Source: Veronia nyctiphanis (GTDB taxonomy: Bacteria > Pseudomonadota > Gammaproteobacteria > Enterobacterales > Vibrionaceae). From it: 64,000 bases of DNA. The translations under genes and the position numbers were made by a program. The stretch covers positions 1-64,000 of the forward strand of contig NZ_PEIB01000020.1 of NCBI RefSeq assembly GCF_004116385.1, in the 5' to 3' direction. Under the pieces are notes generated by a model. It saw nothing but the letters and a program-made list of their open reading frames with translations, did no database searches and was not told the origin of the DNA. This document shows, piece by piece, positions 50,844-60,925 of the stretch (its first letter is position 1; every line of letters starts with the position of its first letter).

Positions 50844-51266
50844 ATGAGGAAGCAACAAGGATTTAGTTTGATTGAGCTGCTTATCGTGGTGGCAATCATC
50901 GGAACTCTCGCAGCCATTGCAGTACCGGCTTATACTGCACAAAAAGATAAGTCAGATGTGGCGGCAGCAATGGCATCATTAAAAAGTTTGCTGGCTGGTG
51001 CAACACTGGCTGTTCATGAAGGACAGACAGTGGCCTCATACGTCACTGGCCTTGATGGGACTGCATCAACAACACTTGTTATAAATGGTATAGGTACAAT
51101 CCAAGATGCAACGGCTGGTAATGTCCCGGGAATAAAAATAGTAATTTCAGACGGTACTTTTTCTGGAAAAGATATCAAATATTCTCAAGCTGGCACTATT
51201 TGGAAGTGTGACTACGACAAAACAATCACTGGCGTTACGATTGATGGCTGTTCAGCAAGACCTTAA
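50844..51266 (+). CDS. pilA: Type IVa major pilin PilA
   Basis: The pilus subunit. The 140-residue precursor has a short leader MRKQQG cut by PilD before FSLIELLIVVAIIG, with Glu at +5 and the long hydrophobic helix. The globular part is short and ends with a cysteine pair (KCDY ... DGCSARP) forming the disulfide loop typical of type IVa pilins. A strong AGGAG lies nine bases before ATG. In vibrios the pilABCD locus makes the competence or chitin-regulated pilus; that role is inferred. Confidence 0.95.
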   Translation: MRKQQGFSLIELLIVVAIIGTLAAIAVPAYTAQKDKSDVAAAMASLKSLLAGATLAVHEGQTVASYVTGLDGTASTTLVINGIGTIQDATAGNVPGIKIVISDGTFSGKDIKYSQAGTIWKCDYDKTITGVTIDGCSARP

Positions 51267-51268
51267 GC

Positions 51269-52960
51269 GTGCAGTTTGATTGCCTAAATGCTCTGAACGA
51301 AAATGGCTTTATAACTTCGGAGCAAACAACGGCGATACAAGTCTACATGGAGAAAAGTGGTAACTCATGCCTTACCTCAAATCTCCATGTAGGCGCTGTC
51401 ACGCCTTCAAGTCTTACAGAATTTATAAGCCAAGTTTACAATCAAAAGGTTTACTCTATTGAGGACTTTGCCTACGAAAAAACTGTGCAAAGTATAGATA
51501 GACAAGACTTAGTACTTCGGCATGAAATACTTCCTCTTGAGCAGACAGACACCCTAGTAACACTTGCGATAAGTGACCCAACCAACCTAGAAGCCCAAGA
51601 CGATTTCCGCTTCGCAACTGGCCGATTAATAAAGCCGATACTCGTTGATCACTCCCAGCTAATGGGAGCTATCAGGAAACTCTATGGTAACGCGATAGCG
51701 CAACAAAGTTCCTCAGCTAGTGTCAGTGAAGATGAGCTGGCAGAACTCGCTGCAATTGATGAAAGCAACGAATCGGAAACCGCACTGAATGACGACGCGC
51801 CCGTAAGCCGCTATATTCAACGCACCTTGATGGATGCAGTGCGTAAAAACGCCTCTGATATTCATTTTGAACCCTTTGAAGACAGCTATCAGATTCGCTT
51901 TCGTCTAGATGGTATTTTGCAACTCTATAGCACACCACCCGTCGGTATATCTCGTCGCTTATCAACACGGATAAAAATTCTCGCCAAGCTGAATATCGCA
52001 GAGCGCCGCTTGCCTCAGGATGGCCGAATGAAACTCGATATCGGTAACGGACAAAGTATTGATATGCGGATTTCCACCCTACCAACATTGTGGGGAGAAA
52101 AAGTGGTACTCCGTCTGCTCGACAGTGGGAATATCGCACTTGATATCAGCGAGCTTGGCTTTGATGTGATTCAGCAAAAGCATTACCTGAGAGCGCTGGA
52201 CAAGCCGCAGGGAATGATACTGGTCACCGGACCAACAGGCAGTGGTAAAACGGTCTCTCTTTATACTGGTCTTAAATACCTCAATACCACAGAGCGCAAC
52301 ATCTCAACTGCCGAGGACCCGGTGGAGATAAACCTACAGGGCATTAATCAGGTCAACATAAACAACGATATCGGACTCGACTTTTCCACTGCCCTGCGCT
52401 CATTTTTACGTCAGGATCCAGACGTAGTGATGGTGGGCGAAATACGTGACCTTGAAACCGCTGAAATCGGGATCAAGGCCTCGCAAACAGGCCACCTTGT
52501 GCTGTCCACCTTGCACACCAACTCCGCAGCCGAAGCCATCACTCGCCTCGCAAACATGGGCGTAGCAAGATATAACTTGTCAGCATCGTTATCGCTGATT
52601 ATCGCTCAGCGCTTAGCGAGGCGGCTGTGTAATCATTGTAAGCAGCCTCAACAAACCAGCGACCCGACAATTGAAGGCTTGCTACGTCACTATCCCTCAA
52701 TCGATATAAGCAAAGCACAGCAGGCTAATCCCGATGGCTGTGACCATTGTAACCATGGCTACCTTGGCCGTGTCGGTATTTATGAAGTCATGCCTGTCAG
52801 TAGAGAGCTTCGTATTGCCATTGAAGAAGGGGAAGGCGCCCTCAACCTTGAAGACAAAGCTTGCCAACAGGGCATGGATAGTCTCATCCAGTCTGGTATT
52901 ACCAAAGTGAACCTTGGTGTCACCAGCCTCAGTGAACTGATGCGGGTCACCCAGTTGTAG
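51269..52960 (+). CDS. pilB: Type IV pilus extension ATPase PilB
   Basis: The hexameric cytoplasmic motor that drives pilus assembly. The 563-residue protein has an N-terminal MshEN-type domain, then Walker A TGPTGSGKTVSLYT, the Asp box, Walker B DPDVVMVGEIRD, the His box GHLVLSTLHTNSA and the zinc tetracysteine (CNHCKQ...CDHCNHGYLGRVG). The start is a GTG two bases after pilA with a weak ribosome-binding site, suggesting translation coupled to pilA and lower expression than the pilin. Confidence 0.95.
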   Translation: MQFDCLNALNENGFITSEQTTAIQVYMEKSGNSCLTSNLHVGAVTPSSLTEFISQVYNQKVYSIEDFAYEKTVQSIDRQDLVLRHEILPLEQTDTLVTLAISDPTNLEAQDDFRFATGRLIKPILVDHSQLMGAIRKLYGNAIAQQSSSASVSEDELAELAAIDESNESETALNDDAPVSRYIQRTLMDAVRKNASDIHFEPFEDSYQIRFRLDGILQLYSTPPVGISRRLSTRIKILAKLNIAERRLPQDGRMKLDIGNGQSIDMRISTLPTLWGEKVVLRLLDSGNIALDISELGFDVIQQKHYLRALDKPQGMILVTGPTGSGKTVSLYTGLKYLNTTERNISTAEDPVEINLQGINQVNINNDIGLDFSTALRSFLRQDPDVVMVGEIRDLETAEIGIKASQTGHLVLSTLHTNSAAEAITRLANMGVARYNLSASLSLIIAQRLARRLCNHCKQPQQTSDPTIEGLLRHYPSIDISKAQQANPDGCDHCNHGYLGRVGIYEVMPVSRELRIAIEEGEGALNLEDKACQQGMDSLIQSGITKVNLGVTSLSELMRVTQL

Positions 52961-52970
52961 GAGCACAACA

Positions 52971-54200
52971 ATGAAAGACGACAATAAGAAGCAGAAGCTC
53001 AGCGCCTTTCATTGGCGTGGCACCACACTCAAAGGTAAAAAAGTCAAAGGCCAGATGCTGGCCATGGAAGAATCTGTTGTTCGCGCAGCGCTTGCTGATC
53101 AACAAATCAAAATCCAGAAAATCCGCAAGCGCGGCGCATCCTCCTTACAACTTCGTCAACATACAGCAAAGCCAGAAGATATTACCTTATTCAGCCGCCA
53201 GATGTGCACCATGCTGACCGCTGGTGTCCCACTGATTCAGGCAATGCAACTGGTGCGCAGCAGCTGCAAGAAAGCAGGGATGAAACACATCATCTCGCAG
53301 GTCTGCCAGCAAATTGAAGCGGGTTCGTCATTTTCTCAGGCTTTGCGCACCAGCTCGCCGCTATTCGATGAGTTTTTTTGTGATTTGGTGTTTACTGGCG
53401 AAATGACAGGTCAGCTTGATAAAGTTTTTGGCCGCATTAGTCTTCAACGTGAGAAACAGGAAGACATGCGCCGCAAAGTCAAAAAAGCGATGATCTATCC
53501 AAGCATCGTATCCTTCATCGCTCTGGGGGTCACAATTTTCATGCTGATCTTTGTTATCCCTAAATTTGAAGAGGTTTTCTCATCGTTTGATACAGAACTT
53601 CCATGGTTTACCTTACAAATTCTAAAAGCCTCTGACTTCATTACTCAGCACGGCGTTGCTGTCGGACTGCTATCTTTAGTTGCGGTACTTTTATTTCGAC
53701 AAGCATACGTCAAGTACATGCACTTTAGGCTCAAAATCAGTCACTTTTCATTAAAGATACCGATATTCGGCGATATCTTCACTAAGGCCAGTATTTCCCG
53801 TTTTTCTCGCACGCTTGCCACTACGTTTAGTGCAGGTATCCCCTTGTTAACGGGGCTTCAGTCTTCTGCGAAAACGGCGGGTAACCTTCATTTGCAGCGC
53901 GTGGTTGAAGATATTCAAAAGAAAACTGCGGCGGGTCAGCCTATGCACATAGCGATTCGCGAAAGCGGCGAGTTTCCAGAGCTATTGACCCAGATGGTGA
54001 TGATCGGTGAAGAATCAGGTTCGCTAGACGACATGCTCAACAAAGTCGCGGCCATTTACGAAGAAGACGTCGATAACACAGTCGACAACCTTGGCAAGAT
54101 CATTGAACCCATGATTATTCTCGTATTAGGTGGCGTAATAGGCTCACTGGTTATCGGTATGTATCTGCCTATCTTTGATCTGATGAGCGTGATCGGATAA
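52971..54200 (+). CDS. pilC: Type IV pilus inner-membrane platform protein PilC
   Basis: The inner-membrane platform (GspF family) on which pilin is added. The 409-residue protein has a duplicated GspF domain: FSRQMCTMLTAGVPLIQAMQ in the first and FSRTLATTFSAGIPLLTGL in the second, each with the GE-x-TG/SG motif (TGEMTGQLD, IGEESGSLD), and three membrane segments. It starts ten bases after pilB and is followed by pilD after an 81-base gap. Confidence 0.96.
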   Translation: MKDDNKKQKLSAFHWRGTTLKGKKVKGQMLAMEESVVRAALADQQIKIQKIRKRGASSLQLRQHTAKPEDITLFSRQMCTMLTAGVPLIQAMQLVRSSCKKAGMKHIISQVCQQIEAGSSFSQALRTSSPLFDEFFCDLVFTGEMTGQLDKVFGRISLQREKQEDMRRKVKKAMIYPSIVSFIALGVTIFMLIFVIPKFEEVFSSFDTELPWFTLQILKASDFITQHGVAVGLLSLVAVLLFRQAYVKYMHFRLKISHFSLKIPIFGDIFTKASISRFSRTLATTFSAGIPLLTGLQSSAKTAGNLHLQRVVEDIQKKTAAGQPMHIAIRESGEFPELLTQMVMIGEESGSLDDMLNKVAAIYEEDVDNTVDNLGKIIEPMIILVLGGVIGSLVIGMYLPIFDLMSVIG

Positions 54201-54281
54201 TCAACAAAAGCGAAGCCTGCCCATAGTCGACACCAACGGTTGGCGTTATCATGACGTCAATCTCTTAAACCGGACAATCTC

Positions 54282-55149
54282 ATGGATTTTCTTTTTCAAT
54301 CTCACGGTCTTTATATCGGCATCATCGCGCTATTCGGCCTGATCGTGGGCAGTTTCCTCAATGTAGTCATTTACCGCCTGCCAAAAATGCTTGAACAACA
54401 GTGGAAACAAGAATGCCATGAATGTTTCGAGGAGTTTCCAGCGCCCACTGAGCAAAAAGCATTTAACCTCAGCATCCCCGGCTCGCATTGTCCATCCTGC
54501 AAAAAGCCTGTGAAGCCAATCGACAATGTTCCGGTATTAAGTTGGCTACTGCTTCGTGGTAAGTGCAAACATTGCAGCGCCAAGATAAGCGCTCGCTATC
54601 CGATGATTGAACTTTTAACCGCTGCTACTGTTGGTGTTACAGCATGGGTGATTCCCGGTTCATGGTGGTCTTTGGCGGTTGTGTTTGCCACATTTGCTTT
54701 GATTGCCCTGTTCTTTATTGATTTTGACACCATGCTGCTGCCCGACCAGATAACCCTCCCCTTGATGTGGCAGGTATTTTGATGGCGCTGCTCGGCTACT
54801 CACCGGTTTCCCTCGAGAGTGCAGTGATTGGCGCAATGGCAGGCTACCTTTCGCTGTGGTCTGTGTATCAAATATTCAGACTCATTACAGGTAAAGAGGG
54901 CATGGGCTTTGGCGATTTCAAACTGCTTGCCGCGCTGGGCGCATGGCTTGGCTGGCAACCGCTACCATTGGTGATTCTTCTGCCTCTTTCGCTGGTGCTA
55001 TCGGCGGAATAATTATGATGCGGGTTTCAGGCAAAGGAAAAGATCAGCCTTTTTCTTTCGGCCCCTATCTTGCGGTAGCGGGGTGGATATCGTTATTGTG
55101 GGGAACTGAAATAATCGATTGGTATCTGAATAACTATATTGGCCTGTAA
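54282..55149 (+). CDS. pilD: Prepilin peptidase and N-methyltransferase PilD (two frame breaks)
   Basis: An aspartyl protease that cuts leaders from pilin and type II secretion pseudopilins and methylates the new N-terminus. Three frames join to about 290 residues: N-terminal [12 protein letters not shown], two zinc CxxC motifs (CPSC, CKHC), first catalytic Asp in [10 protein letters not shown] and second in [14 protein letters not shown], with about seven membrane segments. One G is missing at 54769-54770 (restores [12 protein letters not shown]); a second base is missing between 54978 and 54990 (restores ...[10 protein letters not shown]). Both breaks look like read errors. Confidence 0.92.
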
Positions 55150-55150
55150 A

Positions 55151-55762
55151 ATGACATACGTAATTGGCCTGACTGGCGGTATTGGTAGCGGGAAAACAAC
55201 CGTATCTGACTTGTTTGCAGAACAGGGCGTAGATGTTGTTGACGCTGATATTATTGCCCGTCAGGTGGTAGAACCCGGCACCGAAGGCCTGAATAAAATC
55301 GCCGATAAGTTTGGTAGCGGCATGCTCACCGATGAAGGCACATTGAATCGCTCAGCACTGAGAGAGCACATTTTTTCTCACCCTGAGGATAAAGAATGGC
55401 TGAATCAGTTATTGCACCCAATAATCCGCCAAAAGATGAAAGACGATTGCCAGCAGGCAACCTCGCCATACTGCTTGCTCGTGGTGCCTTTGCTGGTTGA
55501 GAATAATCTTATTTCGCTTATTGATCGCTTGCTGGTTGTTGATGTAAGCGAAGAAACCCAAATAAAACGTACCGTGCAGCGCGATGGCGTTTCACGCCAA
55601 CAGGTCGAAAATATTCTCGCCTCGCAAGCGAGCCGTGACGCAAGAAAAAAAGCGGCCGATGACCTTATTACAAATGAAGACAACAGTGATACACTCAAAG
55701 AGCAAGTCGTTGTTTTGCATAACAAGTATTTGACACTCGCCACACAGGAAGACGGTCAATAA
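55151..55762 (+). CDS. coaE: Dephospho-CoA kinase
   Basis: Last step of coenzyme A synthesis, phosphorylating dephospho-CoA. The 203-residue protein has the P-loop GLTGGIGSGKTT, DADIIARQVVEPGTEG and the lid region RDGVSRQQVENILASQ. The start at ATG 55151, just after the pilD stop, is preferred to a TTG four codons earlier. Its stop overlaps the zapD ATG by one base (TAATG). Confidence 0.96.
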   Translation: MTYVIGLTGGIGSGKTTVSDLFAEQGVDVVDADIIARQVVEPGTEGLNKIADKFGSGMLTDEGTLNRSALREHIFSHPEDKEWLNQLLHPIIRQKMKDDCQQATSPYCLLVVPLLVENNLISLIDRLLVVDVSEETQIKRTVQRDGVSRQQVENILASQASRDARKKAADDLITNEDNSDTLKEQVVVLHNKYLTLATQEDGQ

Positions 55763-56502
55763 TGAGCAGCGATACTCTTTACGAACATCCCTTAAATGAG
55801 CAGGTACGCGTTTACCTGCGCCTTGAGCACCTGCTTAATCAACTCGATCAAGCAGGCGAAATGTTGTCTCCTCACGATGCCTATGTCTTTTTTAAAAGTC
55901 TGTTCGATCTGATGGAAATCCTTGAGCAGGTGCAAATCAAAGGCGATCTGGCAAAAGATCTCGACAAGCTAAAAATCAAACTCGAAAACTGGGCAGGCGT
56001 GCCTGGTGTTGACCGTGAACGTTTGGACATTTTGATCACCCGCACAGCGCAATTGCAGCAAAGTCTGCTGCAAAGCCCTCGATTAGGACAATCACTGAAA
56101 GCCGATAAGTTTCTCTCTGGTATTCGTCAACGCTTTAATATACCGGGCGGCACATGCAGCTTTGACCTGCCGATACTGCATCACTGGCAAAGCCTGCCGC
56201 TGGTGCAAAGGCAATCAGACACCCAACGATGGCAAGATAGCTTACGCTCATTAAAAAATGCGCTTGGCTTGTGGTTATCGATTACTCGAGAGAGTGTAGG
56301 GCCTATAAGTAGCAATGTCCGAAATGGTTTTTTCCAGCAAGATATTGAAAATGCGAGTTTGTTGCGAATTTTCATATCACCGGAGCATCAATGTTATCCG
56401 TTGATTTCCGCACATAAAAGTCGATTTGCAATGCGCTTTATGCCGTTTGACGAAACCGTGGAAGTTGCAGAGAATATGGCATTAAAAATAGCTATCTGTT
56501 GA
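55762..56502 (+). CDS. zapD: Cell division protein ZapD
   Basis: A dimeric cytoplasmic protein that cross-links FtsZ filaments and stabilises the Z ring. The 246-residue product matches the ZapD family ([18 protein letters not shown] at the N-terminus, [27 protein letters not shown]). It is coupled to coaE and followed by yacG with the same order as in E. coli. ftsZ lies 5.4 kb further on in this window. Confidence 0.95.
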   Translation: MSSDTLYEHPLNEQVRVYLRLEHLLNQLDQAGEMLSPHDAYVFFKSLFDLMEILEQVQIKGDLAKDLDKLKIKLENWAGVPGVDRERLDILITRTAQLQQSLLQSPRLGQSLKADKFLSGIRQRFNIPGGTCSFDLPILHHWQSLPLVQRQSDTQRWQDSLRSLKNALGLWLSITRESVGPISSNVRNGFFQQDIENASLLRIFISPEHQCYPLISAHKSRFAMRFMPFDETVEVAENMALKIAIC

Positions 56503-56510
56503 GACGTATC

Positions 56511-56714
56511 GTGAGCAATAACAACCCACCACCGACAATCGTAAAATGCCCAACTTGCAGTAATGCTGTTGTATGGGGCGAAGTCAGCCCTTATCGACCT
56601 TTTTGCAGTAAACGCTGCCAGCTTATTGATCTGGGAGAATGGGCTGAAGAAGAAAAGCGCATTGCAGGCGCACCGGATATGTCGGACAGTGACGGCTGGT
56701 CTGAAGATCACTAG
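56511..56714 (+). CDS. yacG: DNA gyrase inhibitor YacG
   Basis: A 67-residue zinc protein that binds GyrB and inhibits gyrase in E. coli. It has CPTC and CSKRC zinc ligands within [17 protein letters not shown] and the acidic C-terminus [14 protein letters not shown] at 56511 ([15 protein letters not shown]) fits the family better than the TTG at 56499 that overlaps zapD. It converges with mutT across a shared hairpin. Confidence 0.94.
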   Translation: MSNNNPPPTIVKCPTCSNAVVWGEVSPYRPFCSKRCQLIDLGEWAEEEKRIAGAPDMSDSDGWSEDH

Positions 56715-56736
56715 CTCAGCGAGTCGTTCATAGAAA

Positions 56737-56757
56737 AACGGAGGCGAGGCCTCCGTT
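56737..56757. terminator. Hairpin between yacG and mutT
   Basis: Stem AACGGAGGC / GCCTCCGTT around GAG, with AAAA before it (a T run for mutT on the minus strand) and TTATTTATTTT after it for yacG. Confidence 0.8.
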
Positions 56758-56772
56758 ATTTATTTTCAAGTC

Positions 56773-57177
56773 TCACTGAAATCGCGCTAACAGTTTTTCT
56801 AACACGACCTGATTGGCTTCAGGAAAGTCGTAAGAGGGAAGTGACGAGAGCTCTGTCCACTCGCCTTTTTGTCCCTCATTGCCGAAAGGTTTACCTTCAA
56901 AGTGTTGAATTAAATAGAAATCAAAACTCAGTGCCTTCTCCGGGTAATCGTGACTCATGGAAAGGAATAACTCGGGTGCTGATACCTTGATCCCAACTTC
57001 CTCTTCCAACTCACGAATAACTGCTTGTTCTGCACTCTCGTTCTCTTCGACTTTGCCGCCAGGAAACTCCCAAAAGCCACCTTTATGTGCCTTTGCCTCT
57101 CGCTGGGTAATAAACACCTGTGTCGCATCGGCGTTTAGAATGATACCTGCAGCAATATGAACACGTTTCTTTTCCAT
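56773..57177 (-). CDS. mutT: 8-oxo-dGTP diphosphatase MutT
   Basis: A Nudix hydrolase that removes oxidised guanine nucleotides before they cause A-to-C transversions. The 134-residue product has the Nudix box GGKVEENESAEQAVIRELEEE, read as G-x5-E-x7-R-E-x2-E-E-x-G with one stretch in VEENESAEQAV, and the N-terminus EKKRVHIAAGII. The start at ATG 57177 follows AAAGGA; the frame is open to 57195. It lies downstream of secA, as in E. coli, but a strong terminator intervenes. Confidence 0.95.
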   Translation of the reverse strand: MEKKRVHIAAGIILNADATQVFITQREAKAHKGGFWEFPGGKVEENESAEQAVIRELEEEVGIKVSAPELFLSMSHDYPEKALSFDFYLIQHFEGKPFGNEGQKGEWTELSSLPSYDFPEANQVVLEKLLARFQ

Positions 57178-57206
57178 GTTCTTGTCCTTTGTCATTTACT
57201 TGCCAT

Positions 57207-57233
57207 AAAAAAGGCCGCTTAGCGGCCTTTTTT
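57207..57233. terminator. Terminator between secA and mutT
   Basis: Stem AAGGCCGCT / AGCGGCCTT with long A and T runs on both sides, between the secA stop and mutT start. Confidence 0.9.
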
Positions 57234-57251
57234 CTTTGAATGTTATATTAC

Positions 57252-59969
57252 TTAGCCGATTTTGCCGTGGCATTGCTTAAACTTCTTGCCTGAACCACAC
57301 GGACAGGGCTCATTACGACCAACCTTGCGGGCGTCACGAGTCACGGTACCTTCACCCGTCTGGCCATCAGCCAATGGGTTTTCAGCATTGGCATGGCTCA
57401 TTTGCTGACGACGCGCTGCTTCTTCTGCTTGTGCGCGACGTTGTTCTTCCATTCTGTCGATTTCTTCTGGCTGCTGAACACGCACCTTACTCAGCGTCAG
57501 TACAACGTCTGATTTCAGTGACTGTAGAAGCTCTTCAAACAGTTCGAACGACTCACGCTTGTACTCTTGCTTCGGGTTCTTCTGCGCATAGCCGCGAAGG
57601 TGGATACCCTGACGAAGGTGATCCATTGCAGCCAAATGCTCTTTCCACAATGTATCCAGCGTCTGCAACATCACCGCTTTTTCGAAGTGACGCAGTGTCT
57701 CCGCACCTGCAAGCGCTTCTTTGGTCTGATAGACGTCAACGATTTGAGCCAGAATGCGCTCACGCAGCTGCTCTTCATACAGCTTATCATCTTCGTCCAA
57801 CCATGATTGGATGGGTAACTCAACATCAAAGTCAGACTTCAAGCGCTGCTCTAAACCTGCGATATCCCACATGTCTTCCAAAGACTGTTGTGGTATGTAC
57901 TGACTAACAACCGCATCAACCACATCTTCACGGTTAAAGCTGATCATCTCGCTGATATCTTCCGATTCCATCAGCTCATCACGCAGCTCGTAAACCACTT
58001 TACGCTGGTCGTTAGCAACGTCATCGAATTCCAGCAGCTGTTTACGAATGTCGAAGTTGCGTCCTTCAACCTTACGCTGCGCATTTTCAATCGCTTTGTT
58101 GACCCAAGGGTGTTCAATCGATTCGCCCTCTTCCATACCCAGCTTCTTCATCATGTTAGAAACACGCTCAGAAGCAAAAATACGCATCAGCGAATCTTCC
58201 ATTGAGAGATAGAAGCGTGATGAACCCGGGTCACCCTGACGACCAGAACGGCCACGAAGCTGATTATCGATACGACGAGATTCATGTCGCTCAGTACCAA
58301 TGATATGCAAACCACCAGCCTCTTTAACCTTATCGTGCGATTCACGCCAAGAGGTTTTGAGCGCTTCAATTTGCTCATCGGTTGGATTTTGCAGTTTCTC
58401 AGCTTCTGCCTGCCAGCTACCGCCCAATACGATATCTGTACCACGGCCCGCCATGTTGGTCGCGATAGTGACTGCACCCGGCGAACCCGCCTGAGCAACG
58501 ATATCGGCTTCTTGTGCGTGGAATTTAGCGTTCAGAACCTTATGACTGATACCTGCCTTTTTCAGGGCATTAGAAAGCAGCTCAGATTTTTCAATGGAAA
58601 CTGTACCCACCAGCGATGGCTGACCTTTGGCACTGCGTTCCTTGATGTCTTCAATGATAGCATCAAACTTTTCACGCTCAGTCATATAAACCTGATCGGC
58701 CATATCATCGCGCACCATCGGCCTGTTGGTTGGAATAACCACAGTATCCAGACCATATATAGACTGGAATTCAAAGGCTTCGGTATCTGCCGTACCTGTC
58801 ATGCCTGACAGACGATCGTAGAGACGGAAATAGTTCTGGAAGGTGATTGATGCCAGCGTCTGGTTTTCATTTTGGATTTGAACGCCTTCTTTGGCTTCAA
58901 CAGCCTGATGAAGACCCTCTGACCAGCGACGACCCGGCATAGTACGACCAGTGTGTTCGTCGACGATAACAATCTCACCATCTTTGACGATGTAGTCGAC
59001 ATCTTTCTCGAACAGTACATGGGCACGTAATGCCGCATTAATGTGGTGCAGCAGCGTAATATTGGTTGGCGAGTAAAGCGTATCGCCCTCTTCCATCAAG
59101 CCGTTTTTCTGCAGCAGCTCTTCAACAAACTCCTGGCCATTTTCTGTCAGGTGAGTCTGGCGGCCTTTTTCGTCAACTGTGAAGTGACCGTCACCCCGAT
59201 ATTCTTCGCTGTCTTCTTTTTCTTGACGTTGCAGTTCAGGTATTAATTTATTGATGCGGGTGTACATCTCCGAGCTATCTTCAGCCGGACCAGAGATAAT
59301 CAGTGGTGTGCGCGCTTCATCGATAAGGATGGAGTCGACTTCATCCACAACGGCAAAATATTTTTCACGCTGAACACGGTCCTCTGAACGGAATGCCATA
59401 TTGTCACGGAGGTAATCGAAGCCAAACTCGTTGTTCGTTCCGTAAAGAATGTCTGCTTGATATGCTTCTTTTTTCGCCGGTGGAGCCATGTTTGGCACGT
59501 TGACGCCGACGGTCATATCGAGGAATTCAAACAAGGGTCGGTTGGTTTCAGCATCACGTTTCGCCAGATAGTCATTTACCGTGACGATGTGAACGCCTTT
59601 ACCGGTGAGTGCATGCAGGTAAGCTGGCAGTGTTGCTGTCAGGGTTTTACCTTCACCTGTGCGCATTTCAGCAATTTGGCCATTATTCAGAACCATTCCG
59701 CCGATCATCTGAACATCAAAATGGCGCATGCCGTACACACGCTTTGAAGCTTCACGAACGGTGGCAAAAGCTTCTGGCAATAGTGAGTCGAGTTGTTCGC
59801 CTTGCTCTATGCGCTCACGAAACTCTACAGTTTTCGCTTTCAGTTCTTGGTCAGACAGAGCCTCGAATTGAGGCTCCAGCGCGTTGATCTCTTTTACGAC
59901 TTTACGCAGGCGACGCAGGGTGCGCTCATTGCGGCTTCCGATCACTTTGGTCAGTAGTTTCGATAACAT
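57252..59969 (-). CDS. secA: Preprotein translocase ATPase SecA
   Basis: The motor that pushes preproteins through SecYEG. The 905-residue protein has Walker [22 protein letters not shown]-type [21 protein letters not shown], the second ATPase domain ([26 protein letters not shown]) and the C-terminal zinc/SecB-binding tail ([17 protein letters not shown]). The start is the ATG at 59969 ([15 protein letters not shown]); the frame continues to 60041 without similarity. No secM-like arrest gene with its F-x4-WI-x4-GIRAGP motif is present upstream. Confidence 0.97.
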   Translation of the reverse strand: MLSKLLTKVIGSRNERTLRRLRKVVKEINALEPQFEALSDQELKAKTVEFRERIEQGEQLDSLLPEAFATVREASKRVYGMRHFDVQMIGGMVLNNGQIAEMRTGEGKTLTATLPAYLHALTGKGVHIVTVNDYLAKRDAETNRPLFEFLDMTVGVNVPNMAPPAKKEAYQADILYGTNNEFGFDYLRDNMAFRSEDRVQREKYFAVVDEVDSILIDEARTPLIISGPAEDSSEMYTRINKLIPELQRQEKEDSEEYRGDGHFTVDEKGRQTHLTENGQEFVEELLQKNGLMEEGDTLYSPTNITLLHHINAALRAHVLFEKDVDYIVKDGEIVIVDEHTGRTMPGRRWSEGLHQAVEAKEGVQIQNENQTLASITFQNYFRLYDRLSGMTGTADTEAFEFQSIYGLDTVVIPTNRPMVRDDMADQVYMTEREKFDAIIEDIKERSAKGQPSLVGTVSIEKSELLSNALKKAGISHKVLNAKFHAQEADIVAQAGSPGAVTIATNMAGRGTDIVLGGSWQAEAEKLQNPTDEQIEALKTSWRESHDKVKEAGGLHIIGTERHESRRIDNQLRGRSGRQGDPGSSRFYLSMEDSLMRIFASERVSNMMKKLGMEEGESIEHPWVNKAIENAQRKVEGRNFDIRKQLLEFDDVANDQRKVVYELRDELMESEDISEMISFNREDVVDAVVSQYIPQQSLEDMWDIAGLEQRLKSDFDVELPIQSWLDEDDKLYEEQLRERILAQIVDVYQTKEALAGAETLRHFEKAVMLQTLDTLWKEHLAAMDHLRQGIHLRGYAQKNPKQEYKRESFELFEELLQSLKSDVVLTLSKVRVQQPEEIDRMEEQRRAQAEEAARRQQMSHANAENPLADGQTGEGTVTRDARKVGRNEPCPCGSGKKFKQCHGKIG

Positions 59970-60364
59970 GGCGTTGCCGTTTCTCTCTTTATCTGGCCAT
60001 GGCTTTAGCCACAGCGGGAAATATTTGCCTCGTAGCAGCAAGGGGCTCAGTCAGATAGGGAGCCAATCAATGCGCGGGGTATTCGTTGCTGATTCAGCAC
60101 TATAAGCAATGAATCTTGTGTCAGACAGGTGATTTTTCAAGATCAAGCTTGCGCTTTTTTTCTCACGTATCAAACTGTCAGCAGAGTCAGTACGAAGCAA
60201 AACATGATATTTGGCCGTTATAATAAGTCATTATGCGGCTGCATCCCACACGAATTGTGGCCACAAACACTTTGATTAATAAAATTTAGATGTTGTTCAT
60301 TAACCCAGATTGTTCTAAAACAAGAAGTGAACACAGAATCATCTTTTGAAACAGCGAGTAACGT
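59970..60364. other. secA-dciA divergent upstream region
   Basis: About 395 bases carry the promoters of divergent secA and dciA. On the minus strand a frame without ATG runs to a TGA at 60051 and would encode about 60 residues ending RIDWLPI, but it has no resemblance to SecM. A short hairpin (TGGCT-AA-AGCCA) lies just before the secA start codon. I see no gene that can be supported. Confidence 0.4.
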
Positions 60365-60819
60365 ATGCGTGACCACAGACCACAAGCGACACAGGACTTA
60401 CTGGCTGAGAGTTTACCCGGACAAATCCAGCAGCGCGCTTTAGCCCTGGCTGATTTAAACCAACGCGTTCTCGGGCTTTTGCTCCAGCATCGGCAAATCA
60501 TTGTCGCGTCGCAAATTACCGAAACGGCATCCTGATTATTGAATGTGGCTCTTCATCTTGGGCAACCCGGTTGAACTACGAAAGAATGAATTTGCTCAGC
60601 ACGCTTCGGCGTGAACTGCTCAGGGACTTATCAACCATTGAAATCAAGATAAATCCTTCTCTCGCAAGTACAACACCTGATCAGCGCAGAAAATCTGAAC
60701 CTGCCTTTCCAGAGCGAGTTCTTAGTCTACAGGCAGCAGAATACCTCAAAGTGCTTGCGTCTGGAGCTGAAGGAAAAGTGAAGAAAAGGCTGGAAGAACT
60801 TGCTAAGCTGGCCAAATAA
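60365..60819 (+). CDS. dciA: DciA-type replicative helicase loader, DUF721 (frame break)
   Basis: DciA helps load DnaB helicase in bacteria that lack phage-derived DnaC/DnaI, including Vibrio cholerae. The ATG at 60365 begins RDHRPQATQDLLAESLPGQ. Near 60492 one base is missing; adding a G continues into HCRVANYRNGILIIECGSSSWATRL, the conserved DUF721 KH-like core, and the Lys-rich C-terminus EGKVKKRLEEL. The product is about 151 residues. It lies between lpxC (convergent) and secA (divergent), the position held by secM in E. coli. Confidence 0.9.
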
Positions 60820-60871
60820 ACGAATTGAGAAAAAAGAGTTCCTCCATTAGGAGAACTTTAGGACTGGCAAC

Positions 60872-60897
60872 AAAAAACCGACATTCGTCGGTTTTTT
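60872..60897. terminator. Bidirectional terminator between dciA and lpxC
   Basis: Stem AAACCGAC / GTCGGTTT around ATTC with A and T runs on both sides. Confidence 0.92.
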
Positions 60898-60925
60898 AAA
60901 TATAGCTCAAGGTGTTACCTAAGAA

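Noticed and set aside
60051-60240. SecM-like arrest peptide upstream of secA
   Set aside because: The frame has no ATG and lacks the F-x4-WI-x4-GIRAGP arrest motif and signal sequence.
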